The notes under the pieces were generated by a model. It ran no database searches. It was given only the letters and a program-made list of their open reading frames with translations, and was not told the DNA's origin. This document shows, one piece after another, positions 25,252 to 32,891 of a stretch of 32,953 bases of DNA (position 1 is the first letter of the stretch; each line of letters starts with the position of its first letter). Source of the stretch: Opitutales bacterium (GTDB lineage: Bacteria; Verrucomicrobiota; Verrucomicrobiia; Opitutales; Oceanipulchritudinaceae); assembly GCA_020831525.1 (NCBI GenBank), contig JAFIGH010000057.1, positions 1 to 32,953 on the forward strand, read 5' to 3'. Made by a program: the position numbers and the translations under genes.

Positions 25252-27897
25252 ATGAGCGACACCCTCCAACTGCTCCTTGAACAGTATGACGACGCTTACT
25301 TTGCCGCGCGGGCCCGTGCGGCAGGCGAACGTCTCCACATCGACGGCTATTACTTCCACAGCCCGAAAACCCGCGGGGATTTCCGCGATCTTCTCTCCGA
25401 GAAGCTCCGGGGCGACCACGACGCCAAATGCGCAGTCACCCATTCCATCGCCAAAGCGGAGTCGCCGGTCCTCTTTGTGCCCGACGGCGGATGGCCTCCC
25501 AAAGGGGGCGTTGAAGAGTGGGCGAGCCAGCTGGAAGGGCGCCTTGCCTGCAACGCCCGCGACCTCGCCGCCGCCGCCTTGCGGGCCGATACCGGCGAGG
25601 TATACCAAGGCAAAGGCCCTCTCCTCATCGCCCTCGCACCTTTCCGCGACATCGACCTTGCGCGCGAACTCGCAAGGAGTGTCCATGCGGGCGAGCCCCG
25701 CATACAGACCGAGCCGCTTTCCACGCTCGCCTACCTCTCCGCCCTTCACGGCAAGGGCGAGACGCAATGCGCCGTGGCCGTCGCCGTGTCGAACGCCTCG
25801 ACACTGGTCATACTGGCAAACAAAGGCGGGCTTGCCGGGGCCGATACCCTCGGTATCGGGTTCAACGATATTTTCGCGGCCATCCAAGCGCAGCTCAATC
25901 TCAAGTTCATCGGTTCGGCAGCCAAGCTCTTCTATGACGGTGTCTACGACTTCTCCGAAGTAGCGATGCCGTTGCTGAAAGACTTCAGCGCCAGTCTACA
26001 GGATTGCGTCGACCGTCTCGCAACGACGGCGGGCGTGCAACCGGAAAACCTCGTCCTTACCCGCGTTCCGCTCGCCGCCCGCTGGATGGAGACGCAGATT
26101 GCCGAAAGCCTGGAACTGACCGCCCTGCCTGCGGAGTCCCCGCAGCCCGTATTCGAAAGTGACGCACGCACCATCGAATCCGTTCGCGGGCTACTTCCCC
26201 TATGGCATTCGGTCGGTGCCTCCGGAGGATCCGCGTTCGCGAGTGTCGACTGGAAGCAGGCCGCGGCCTTGCCAGAGGTCTTGAAGGCGCTGGCCGTCCG
26301 CTCCCCTGCAACGCCCGCCGCACAACCGCAAAAGCTGGACGCCGGAGCGAAGGACGCTCCGCCCGCGGGCACCCCCGCAGCGGGCATTCCTGCGGAAAAA
26401 GCCCCCGCGAAACCAGCCGCGAAGAAGTCCGTCCCGGCGTCGCCCGCACCTCCGAAGAAAAAGGAGAAAGCCGCGCCGCCGCCTACCCCCGCTCCGCGCG
26501 ATAAAGGAGCGGAGCGCAAAAAGCCGGTTCCCCTCATCATCGGCGGTGCCGTCGCCGCTCTCCTCCTTCTTGGCATCATCATCTTTTTCCTCGCATCGGG
26601 TGACTCCGGCGAAGAGCCCTCCATCGCCCTCGCGCCGCCCGCGGGCACCGAACGTCCCACTGCTCCGGCCGAACGCCCCGCTCCGGAGCCCCGTCCCGCG
26701 CCGGAGCCGGAGCCCCAGCCCGAGCCGGACCCGGTCGGCGTCCTCACCCTCGCCACCGTCCCGGAAGGCGTCTCTGTCACCCTCGGCGGAGAAGCGGTCG
26801 GGACTACACCGCTTCGCCTCGACGAACTGCCGGTCGGTCGGCACGCCGTGACATTCGAGATGGAAGGCCACGAGCCCCTCAGCATCGAAGCTGAAGTAAC
26901 CGACGGCGACACCACCGCGCTCGACGGCATCGAAATGCGCGCCTTTGCCGGCACACTGGCTGTGGAGTCCGAGCCGTCGGGTGCCTCCGTGCGCTTGAAC
27001 GGTGAAGACGCCGGAACCACCCCGCTGCGGCTTGAATCCGTACCTGCCGGCAGTTACGAAGTGGCTGTCGAGCTGGACGGCTACGAACCCGAGACGTTCG
27101 AAGCCACCGTAGCCGACCGCGAAACCACGGCCCTCGACGAGATCACACTCCGTCCCGTCAGCGGCACCCTCGCTGTCCGCACCACTCCCGAAGGAGTATC
27201 CTTCCGTCTCGTCCCGACGGAGGACAACGGCCGCAACGAAATCGCGGGGACCACACCCGCGGACTTCGAAGAAATCGCGCCAGGCGGCTATCGCGTCGTC
27301 TTCGAGCGCGATGAATGGCCCAACTTCAACCGTCCCGTCACGGTCCGCCGCAACGAGCGGGCGGAAGTCCTCATGGAATACCCGGAGGCCCGTCTCACCA
27401 TTGAGACAGAACCCGAAGGCGCCGAAGTCTGGTCCGGCGAGACCCTTCTCGGCACCACCCCGCTCTCTCTCGAAGGACTCCGTCCGCAGCGCATGCGCTG
27501 CACGGTCCGCCATGAGAACTTCCTTCCCGAAGAAGTCGTCGTCGAACTCGAACCAAACGGTGAACACAGCCAAACTCTCGAACTTGTCTCTATCGAGCGT
27601 ATCTTTTCGCCCGACCAGGTGGATTCACTTCCCTCGCCCCGCGACAATCGTCTTCCCGACACCGCCATCTTGATCATGCGCCCGGAAACCGTAGTGGTCC
27701 GGTTCATCGTCGACCGCGATGGGAAGCCCAACGAAGTCACCATCCAGAGTTCCACGAACAACCGCCTCAACAACGTCGTCCTCGAAACCGTGAACGACTG
27801 GACTTTCGAACCCGCCGTTCTCCGCGAGACCCCCGTGCGCGTGCGCGTTGTCGCCCCCATCGTTTTCAACCCGCCGGAACGCACGCGCGGCGATTGA
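25252..27897 (+). CDS. membrane-spanning protein: N-terminal domain, TM, four PEGA domains, TonB C-terminal domain
   Basis: 881 aa. Residues 1 to about 335 are a soluble, probably cytoplasmic domain. Its part from about 180 to 290 (GGLAGADTLGIGFNDIFAAI and on) recalls the C-terminal half of PilM/FtsA-like ASKHA proteins, a weak inference. A Pro/Ala/Lys linker (about 350-425) leads to one membrane helix (427-448) and a Pro/Glu stretch. Four PEGA domains follow (about 496-563, 564-634, 635-711, 713-781), with VPEGVSV/EPSGASV/TPEGVSF/EPEGAEV cores and GTTPL turns. The C-terminus (about 806-876) is a TonB-type domain with VVRFIVDRDGKPNEV and NDWTFEPA. Outside the membrane it could touch peptidoglycan or outer-membrane partners. 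Two ExbD genes lie 2 kb downstream. Confidence 0.85.
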   Translation: MSDTLQLLLEQYDDAYFAARARAAGERLHIDGYYFHSPKTRGDFRDLLSEKLRGDHDAKCAVTHSIAKAESPVLFVPDGGWPPKGGVEEWASQLEGRLACNARDLAAAALRADTGEVYQGKGPLLIALAPFRDIDLARELARSVHAGEPRIQTEPLSTLAYLSALHGKGETQCAVAVAVSNASTLVILANKGGLAGADTLGIGFNDIFAAIQAQLNLKFIGSAAKLFYDGVYDFSEVAMPLLKDFSASLQDCVDRLATTAGVQPENLVLTRVPLAARWMETQIAESLELTALPAESPQPVFESDARTIESVRGLLPLWHSVGASGGSAFASVDWKQAAALPEVLKALAVRSPATPAAQPQKLDAGAKDAPPAGTPAAGIPAEKAPAKPAAKKSVPASPAPPKKKEKAAPPPTPAPRDKGAERKKPVPLIIGGAVAALLLLGIIIFFLASGDSGEEPSIALAPPAGTERPTAPAERPAPEPRPAPEPEPQPEPDPVGVLTLATVPEGVSVTLGGEAVGTTPLRLDELPVGRHAVTFEMEGHEPLSIEAEVTDGDTTALDGIEMRAFAGTLAVESEPSGASVRLNGEDAGTTPLRLESVPAGSYEVAVELDGYEPETFEATVADRETTALDEITLRPVSGTLAVRTTPEGVSFRLVPTEDNGRNEIAGTTPADFEEIAPGGYRVVFERDEWPNFNRPVTVRRNERAEVLMEYPEARLTIETEPEGAEVWSGETLLGTTPLSLEGLRPQRMRCTVRHENFLPEEVVVELEPNGEHSQTLELVSIERIFSPDQVDSLPSPRDNRLPDTAILIMRPETVVVRFIVDRDGKPNEVTIQSSTNNRLNNVVLETVNDWTFEPAVLRETPVRVRVVAPIVFNPPERTRGD

Positions 27898-28036
27898 CGA
27901 CCGCAACGTCGGCCCCGCCCGGCATGACCTCGAATGGCATCAAGGCAGCCGGGACGGGTAGAACGGCAGCGGTGCAAGCTGCGGACCGCGGCAGCCTCCG
28001 CACCGCACACAGGTTGACAGGGTTCGGGCCTTCGCC

Positions 28037-28663
28037 TCAGCCCGTCCGTTTGCGCTCCGCCCACGCCTGCGCGAGGAAACCGACAGTCCCCAGCACCAGC
28101 ACGGCCACGAGCGGGACGATCCGCCCCACCGGAATCTCCGGCGAAACGTCCTCATTGTGCAGGAACTCGAGCACATGCGGCCCACCGAGAAAAAACCAGA
28201 CGCCGTAGACCACCCGCACCGCGCCGCCGTAGGCCGTCATGAGCATGATAAGGGCCGTCGCGAGGTAAATTGCGAGAATGGCTGCGAGAAGGCACACCAC
28301 CCCTACCGCCAACCAAAACCACCAGTCGGGCAAACCCTGCAGGTAGGGCGTCACCACGGCGAAGGCCCATACGACCCCGAGCGCCGCCGCCGCCACGCGG
28401 TAAAGCGGCATGGCAAAGAGCGCTCCAGCCACCGCGCCGAGGACGAATCCGCCCAGCACCAGTGCCCATGAGCCTTCAACGATGACAAATCCCAGCCATG
28501 CCCCCACGAGGCTTCCGATCATCGCAAGAAGAATCGCAAGCGTGAGACGGAAGATCCGGAACCCGAAAAAGCAGTCAATGAGCCCCCAAAGAATCAGGAA
28601 AACATAGACAAGAGGCACAAACGCCTCCGGAACCATCGGTGTCGTCTCGGCCAGCAGCATCAT
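28037..28663 (-). CDS. polytopic membrane protein (DUF4203/TMEM198-like)
   Basis: 208 aa with about six to seven hydrophobic helices, including FVPLVYVFLILWGLIDCFFG near the start, LAMIGSLVGAWLGFVIV, LGAVAGALFAMPLY and VPLVAVLVLGTVGFLAQ at the C-terminus. The glycine-rich repeated helices resemble the DUF4203 group, a loose match. Adjacent ATGs at 28663 and 28660 are both possible; TTG at 28699 would add twelve polar residues. No function can be assigned. It converges on the PEGA/TonB gene and lies downstream of the DUF5069 gene on the same strand. Confidence 0.7.
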   Translation of the reverse strand: MMLLAETTPMVPEAFVPLVYVFLILWGLIDCFFGFRIFRLTLAILLAMIGSLVGAWLGFVIVEGSWALVLGGFVLGAVAGALFAMPLYRVAAAALGVVWAFAVVTPYLQGLPDWWFWLAVGVVCLLAAILAIYLATALIMLMTAYGGAVRVVYGVWFFLGGPHVLEFLHNEDVSPEIPVGRIVPLVAVLVLGTVGFLAQAWAERKRTG

Positions 28664-28778
28664 CGAAAACACTTTGGGCGCTTCGCCCCTGAATAGCAAC
28701 CTCTTGCCAGCGGCCAGGTCGAGCGGGAAGGCACCGCGGACCCGTCAGGCGCGGAGGAAGCCGCCGCGCGGAGTCTCT

Positions 28779-29234
28779 TCACGGGATGCGTCCCTCGTCG
28801 AAGTCAATCATGTCGGCAAATGACAGAAGATCGCCGCGTTGGCCCGCGCCCATCTTGTCCTTAGCCTCCTGCAACGCCTCGCGCCCAAGTTTGCTCATAC
28901 CTTTCTGGACAAGTTCGCGGTTCCACTTGGGCACCCTTCGATCCTCCGGAAAGAGCGCAAGCAGGCGGGCGTCGAGCGCGGTGTCGTCATCCCCCGTCTC
29001 CCGCACGCAGGCAACCACGTCCTCCGGGTCGATGCCGAGATGCAGACACAGAAAGCGGTCGAATCCACGGCAGAAATTCCGCTGGTAGGAATTCGGCAAC
29101 TCGCCGCGCAAGTGCTTGCGTATCTTCGCGACGAAGCGCGGCAGGTGCAACAGGCCCGTCGCGCCGTGCGGAATATAGGGCGAGGGCAGGTCGCGGCAAA
29201 TCGCCCCCGTCGGTCCTTCGTCGTTTTCGTTCAT
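28779..29234 (-). CDS. DUF5069 domain protein
   Basis: 151 aa soluble protein. The pattern GLLHLPRFVAKIRKHLRGEL, a central NFCRGFDRFLCLHLGID, VVACVRETGDDDTALDA and the C-terminal DMIDFDEGRIP matches the DUF5069 family, which is frequent in Verrucomicrobiota and Planctomycetota and has no assigned function. The ATG at 29234 begins MNENDEGPTGAICRDL and is preferred; residues encoded upstream look like shadow sequence. It diverges from the lipoprotein gene. Confidence 0.8.
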   Translation of the reverse strand: MNENDEGPTGAICRDLPSPYIPHGATGLLHLPRFVAKIRKHLRGELPNSYQRNFCRGFDRFLCLHLGIDPEDVVACVRETGDDDTALDARLLALFPEDRRVPKWNRELVQKGMSKLGREALQEAKDKMGAGQRGDLLSFADMIDFDEGRIP

Positions 29235-29341
29235 ACCGGCTATGGCACGCGCTTTTCCCACGGCGTCAACACCGGCGCGTCTGCTTGACCGCAACGCGCC
29301 AATGCTGTATTCATAACCTTTCAACCCGAAACAGAGCCTCT

Positions 29342-29848
29342 ATGAAACACGGATTCCTCCTCCCCGCCCTGAGCCTTGCCGTCTTCGCCGCCGTCACCGG
29401 ATGCGCCGTCGCCGACCGCCCCGCCACCGCCGGCGACGCACGGGAAACCCTGCACGTCCTGATCGACAAAACCCGGGGCAGCCTGAGTATCGACGAGGAA
29501 TACCTCCTTACCAAAGCCATTGAGGAGGTCTTCGACGGAAAGGAGTACAGCGGTGATTACATCGTCCGCCGCGCAGGCCGGGGTGCTGCCCCGCCGGAAG
29601 CCCCGCGCCTCATCATCAACATCGTGGAGTGGCGGCAGACCATCCCCAACCAGATCGACTGCCGCCTCTCCGCCTCGCTGCGTGTCAACGGCGCGCGCCA
29701 CGACCTCGGCGTCGTGCGCGGCGAACAAACCGGCCTCGTCACCGCCCTCGGCCCCGACGAAGTGAACGACCTCTTCCGCCAAGCCGCCGCAAAAGCCGTC
29801 CGCGCCCTCTACCCCCGCCTCGCCGAACACCTCGCCGAAGCCACCTAA
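29342..29848 (+). CDS. small lipoprotein of unknown function
   Basis: 168 aa. The N-terminus is a type II signal peptide: MKHG, then a hydrophobic stretch, then a lipobox AVTGC with the lipidated Cys at residue 21, so LspA (6471) would process it. The mature part is mixed alpha/beta, with LIINIVEWRQTIPNQIDCRL and a helical C-terminus (NDLFRQAAAKAVRALYPRL). I do not recognise a family. The ATG at 29342 is chosen because it gives the signal peptide. The residue after Cys is Ala, not Asp, so outer-membrane sorting is allowed under the E. coli rule. It lies 102 bases before the ExbD pair. Confidence 0.72.
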   Translation: MKHGFLLPALSLAVFAAVTGCAVADRPATAGDARETLHVLIDKTRGSLSIDEEYLLTKAIEEVFDGKEYSGDYIVRRAGRGAAPPEAPRLIINIVEWRQTIPNQIDCRLSASLRVNGARHDLGVVRGEQTGLVTALGPDEVNDLFRQAAAKAVRALYPRLAEHLAEAT

Positions 29849-29913
29849 AAGTCTCTACCACCACCTCTTCGTCTCCCTCTCCCGCCACAATCCGCGCCCT
29901 CAAGGCACCACCA

Positions 29914-29941
29914 TTGACGCCGGACGCACATCCGCTTCAAT
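29914..29941 (+). promoter_or_regulatory. possible promoter of the exbD pair
   Basis: TTGACG (29914-29919), 16 bases, then TTCAAT (29936-29941), four of six matches to TATAAT. The -10 box ends nine bases before the ATG, so any transcript from it would be almost leaderless. Confidence 0.3.
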
Positions 29942-29950
29942 TCTACGGGC

Positions 29951-30370
29951 ATGAAGCGCAGGAAGGTCGAGCAGCCGGAGGAGGAATTCCAGATGGCCCC
30001 GATGATCGACATGGTCTTCCTCCTCTTGGTCTTTTTCATGACCGTGAGCACCCTCGCGCGCGACGAACGAGTCGAGCTGGACCTCCCGGAGTCGGAGCGC
30101 AGCGCCGTGCCCGAGGACCTCGGCTCGCGCGGCACCGTCTCCATCGGCTTCGACGCCGAGGGCGGGAGTCTTCTCTACATCGGTGCGCAACCCGTCTCTT
30201 TTGAGGAAATGCAGCGCCGCGTGCGCGAGGCCGTCGCCGCCGACCCCGAAATCGAGATCTACGTCCGCGCCGAGCGCGAGATGCCCTTCCGCGAAATCCG
30301 CCGCGTCCTCGAAGCCTGCGCCGAAGCCGGTGCCTTCAACGTCATCTACGGTACCTACCAAACCTTCTAG
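29951..30370 (+). CDS. exbD: ExbD/TolR-family protein, first copy
   Basis: 139 aa, one membrane helix near residues 20-38 with the family signature MAPMIDMVFLLLVFF, in which Asp20 is the protonatable residue of the proton-driven motor. A periplasmic domain follows (about 60-139), ending in FREIRRVLEACAEAGAFNVIYGT, typical of ExbD. ExbD normally works with ExbB and TonB (or TolQ/TolR/TolA) to energise the outer membrane. No ExbB/TolQ gene is visible in this window. Its stop lies six bases before the second copy, so the two are co-transcribed. Confidence 0.9.
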   Translation: MKRRKVEQPEEEFQMAPMIDMVFLLLVFFMTVSTLARDERVELDLPESERSAVPEDLGSRGTVSIGFDAEGGSLLYIGAQPVSFEEMQRRVREAVAADPEIEIYVRAEREMPFREIRRVLEACAEAGAFNVIYGTYQTF

Positions 30371-30376
30371 CCGCCC

Positions 30377-30823
30377 ATGCCCCGCCGCCGCAAGAAGACC
30401 GAAATCCGCCCCTCCATCCCCATCGCGCCGATGATCGACGTCGTCTTCCTCATGCTCATCTATTTCATGGTCACGAGTTCGCTCGAACGCGCCGAAGCCG
30501 ACATCTCCTTCCAGTTGCCGGGCCTCGTCGAACAGACCGACCCGGTCGAAATGCCCGACGAGCAGATCATTGAGATCACCGCTGAGGGACAGGTCATCGT
30601 CAACGAGTTCGCCTACGACCGCCCCGATGCCCCCCGCTTCACCGAACTCGCCGCCATGCTCAACCGCTTCCGCGAGGCCAGCGAAGCCAACCGCGTCGAC
30701 GCTGTCGTCACCATCGCCCCCGCTGACGGCACCCCCCACCGCCAAGTCATCAAAGTCATGGACGCTCTCTCCCTCGCCGGCATCGACCAAATCAACTTCG
30801 CCCTCGGAGACGAGGGCCTCTAA
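30377..30823 (+). CDS. exbD: ExbD/TolR-family protein, second copy
   Basis: 148 aa with the signature IAPMIDVVFLMLIYFMVTSS (Asp21 in the membrane helix) and a periplasmic domain ending in RQVIKVMDALSLAGIDQINFALG. It differs clearly from the first copy over the periplasmic part, so it is not a recent duplicate. Tandem ExbD genes are known in several phyla and usually sit beside an ExbB gene, which is missing here. The TonB-type domain of the protein at 25252 is a possible partner. Confidence 0.9.
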   Translation: MPRRRKKTEIRPSIPIAPMIDVVFLMLIYFMVTSSLERAEADISFQLPGLVEQTDPVEMPDEQIIEITAEGQVIVNEFAYDRPDAPRFTELAAMLNRFREASEANRVDAVVTIAPADGTPHRQVIKVMDALSLAGIDQINFALGDEGL

Positions 30824-31386
30824 CTTCAGCGAGGACAAGGCACAGACAAGGCGTACACACGGGAGTCGCACGCCGCGGATCGAACGGCATCACGCCTTTG
30901 GCCAAACCGCCATCCTCGCGGTCGGTCGGCGGCTCGCGAAAGCCCGCAATCCTACGATCCCTCGCCCAAACCGAGCACCATCGGGACGTTCGATGTCCGG
31001 AGACATTTTGACGCACGGCGGGTTGTAGGCCGCCTGCCACCGAACTGCAGCCCAGCCGTAAATGATTCGTTGACAATCCCATGCACGCTCCTTCAAATTT
31101 CACCGCAAGATGACGACCAAGACCCTAAAGGCGTTAGGAAACCGAAGATGAAATCTATTCACGGAAACGAATGGATCTCACGCCCGCTACGCCCAAGACG
31201 ATAAGAAGCGTCGATGGATGAAAACGAGATAGGGAAGGAAATCGTGGATGCTGCGGTGAAAGTGCAATCCCGCGTTGGGTCCGGGCATAATTGAATCCGC
31301 TCCGTGGGATACCTTCGCAATTATGAACTGGATGTGAAATTTCATTCGTATATAAACAGAACAAACAAACCCAAAGAACAAAAATA
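30824..31386. other. 563-base region without a supported gene
   Basis: Starts GC-rich and turns AT-rich after about 31090. The GC-rich part has hairpins, e.g. GGCGG/CCGCC at 31017-31034, of a kind seen in dispersed repeats. The AT-rich part has a TGAAATTTCA palindrome (31335-31344) and TATATAAA near 31350, a possible promoter for the PEP-CTERM gene. Confidence 0.45.
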
Positions 31387-32235
31387 ATGAATACAAATCC
31401 GTTTGCGCGCGGCCTTCTTGCAAAGAAAGGCTTACTGATATGGCTTCCTTTAATGCTTGCTGCTTCCCTCGCAAAAGGGCAGACATTTTATTATAATACC
31501 GTTACAGATCCATATTTCTACTTGAATTTAAGAAGTCCGCTAAGCACCGGAGCACAAAATGTATCATTTGATAATATGGGTGGATATTTTGAGGCATCTG
31601 TAAACACAGAAGAGTTAACGATGAGTTTCGACAGAGTGCTTCTGGATATTGGAAGTGGAACATACTCTGCTTCCAGAGAAATCACTACTGGATTCAATGA
31701 AACTCGTACAATTTCCGCAACCATTCAATTTGAGCCCATTTCCATCGAACTTAATGATGTGGACACTCTTAATTTAACTCCAACTACCGGAGGCGACTTC
31801 AGTTACGGAGAGAGCTATGGGGTTGGTTCCGGGAACTTCGCAGGTAATTTCGTCATTACATTCACTGGAAATTACGAAATGACAGATGGATCTGATTTTC
31901 GTGCAGGAACATTTGATTTCGACCTATTGATAGCAAGTTACACAACTACAGGCCTTTTGATTACAGATAATTTTCCCGATGAAATCACCATTGGAAGATC
32001 AGGCGTATCACCCTGGCGCACAAGAGCTTTCCCAAGTGAGCAATCCTCACTCTTTATTTCAGAAACATATGGAATCGCTGATGTCGCATTCAGCATCGCT
32101 CAGATAGGTATGGGTACGGATAATATAATGACTATGAGCCAGATTCCTGAACCAAGAAGCACAACCTTAGCATTGAGCATGGCTGTTTTCGGCTTGTTCA
32201 TTATTCGTCGATTTGCCATCCGACGGCGACCATAA
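31387..32235 (+). CDS. secreted PEP-CTERM surface protein
   Basis: 282 aa. A signal peptide spans about residues 1-31 (basic start, then LLIWLPLMLAASLAKG). The mature protein is rich in Thr, Ser, Gly, Asn and beta-strand patterns. The C-terminus is a PEP-CTERM sorting signal: IPEP at 253-256, a hydrophobic stretch and an Arg cluster (RRFAIRRRP). Such proteins are processed by an exosortase and usually exported to the surface or extracellular matrix. The gene is strikingly A/T-rich compared with the rest of the window. No exosortase gene lies here. The ATG follows an A-rich leader without a Shine-Dalgarno sequence. Confidence 0.85.
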   Translation: MNTNPFARGLLAKKGLLIWLPLMLAASLAKGQTFYYNTVTDPYFYLNLRSPLSTGAQNVSFDNMGGYFEASVNTEELTMSFDRVLLDIGSGTYSASREITTGFNETRTISATIQFEPISIELNDVDTLNLTPTTGGDFSYGESYGVGSGNFAGNFVITFTGNYEMTDGSDFRAGTFDFDLLIASYTTTGLLITDNFPDEITIGRSGVSPWRTRAFPSEQSSLFISETYGIADVAFSIAQIGMGTDNIMTMSQIPEPRSTTLALSMAVFGLFIIRRFAIRRRP

Positions 32236-32451
32236 TCAGGCAGCAGGAGGATTGGCCCTCCCCGCTTCCACACAACCGAGCATACAAGGTTTCCCGGCAT
32301 TTCCCGGGGCCGGTTCCCAAGAATCAGAGATCGGGAAGTCAGATTTCCGCCGGTTCTTCGCATTTGAACCGAACCGGAGGTCAATGGCGCCCGGATACGC
32401 CGCTGGCTCGCAGGAGTGCGGCTCTTTAGACCGCTTACACTCTATGTCAGG

Positions 32452-32720
32452 TTATGATGCCGATCTCTTGGACACCATTGCTGCGTGGTAGTAGCTGCGG
32501 GTGTTTTGCGCGGCGGAGGTGGCGTCGGTCTTGTGGTCGTAGGTGCCGACCACGCCGGTGGGTGCCGAAGTCGAGATGCGGGGATGGTCCACGAGCTGCT
32601 TACAAGCAGGCGGCTCTGCTCGAATCCGCCGATGTAGAGGGTTTTGCGCGCGAGCAATCCGTCGATGGAGACCCAGTGTGCGACGCGGTTGCCCGAGGTT
32701 GCCGGGCCAAACGGCTTTGT
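32452..32720 (-). pseudogene. possible frameshifted coding remnant, RHS/YD-repeat-like
   Basis: On the minus strand the first part reads GNRVAHWVSIDGLLARKTLYIGGFEQ in one frame. After a frame change near 32592 it continues VDHPRISTSAPTGVVGTYDH with QNTRSYYHA and stops at 32452. KTLYIGGFEQ, PTGVVGTYD and TRSYYHA recall the RHS/YD-repeat core, but the match is short and judged by eye. No intact start or full gene is present. Confidence 0.3.
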
Positions 32721-32740
32721 CGGCGGGTCGACGGAGGCGG

Positions 32741-32760
32741 GGCTCCGTCGCTACGGAGCC
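32741..32760. repeat. perfect 8-bp hairpin
   Basis: GGCTCCGT-CGCT-ACGGAGCC. An upstream ACGGAG (32731-32736) could pair instead with the first arm, giving two mutually exclusive hairpins. Confidence 0.55.
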
Positions 32761-32820
32761 GAATGCGAATCCGGAAAGAAGGGCGCGCCGCTTTGGTTCT
32801 TCGTCTTTGCGAGCGGCAAC

Positions 32821-32852
32821 GGTAACACGGGCAGGAATGCCCGTGCTCCGGT
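32821..32852. repeat. hairpin repeat, copy 1
   Basis: Contains CACGGGCA-GGAA-TGCCCGTG (8 bp, 32826-32845) between GGTAA and TCCGGT. It is homologous to the copy at 32859. Confidence 0.6.
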
Positions 32853-32858
32853 GGCGGC

Positions 32859-32891
32859 GGCAACACGGACATGAGTATCCGTTGGTCCGGT
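32859..32891. repeat. hairpin repeat, copy 2
   Basis: Same layout as copy 1: GGCAACACGG start, hairpin ACGGA/TCCGT (32865-32882) and TCCGGT end. The stem G-C pair of copy 1 is changed to A-T here (32869 with 32878), which keeps base pairing. Confidence 0.55.

Noticed and set aside
26200-27573. 457-aa minus-strand open frame opposite the PEGA/TonB gene
   Set aside because: Gly/Arg/Phe-rich shadow with no family features.
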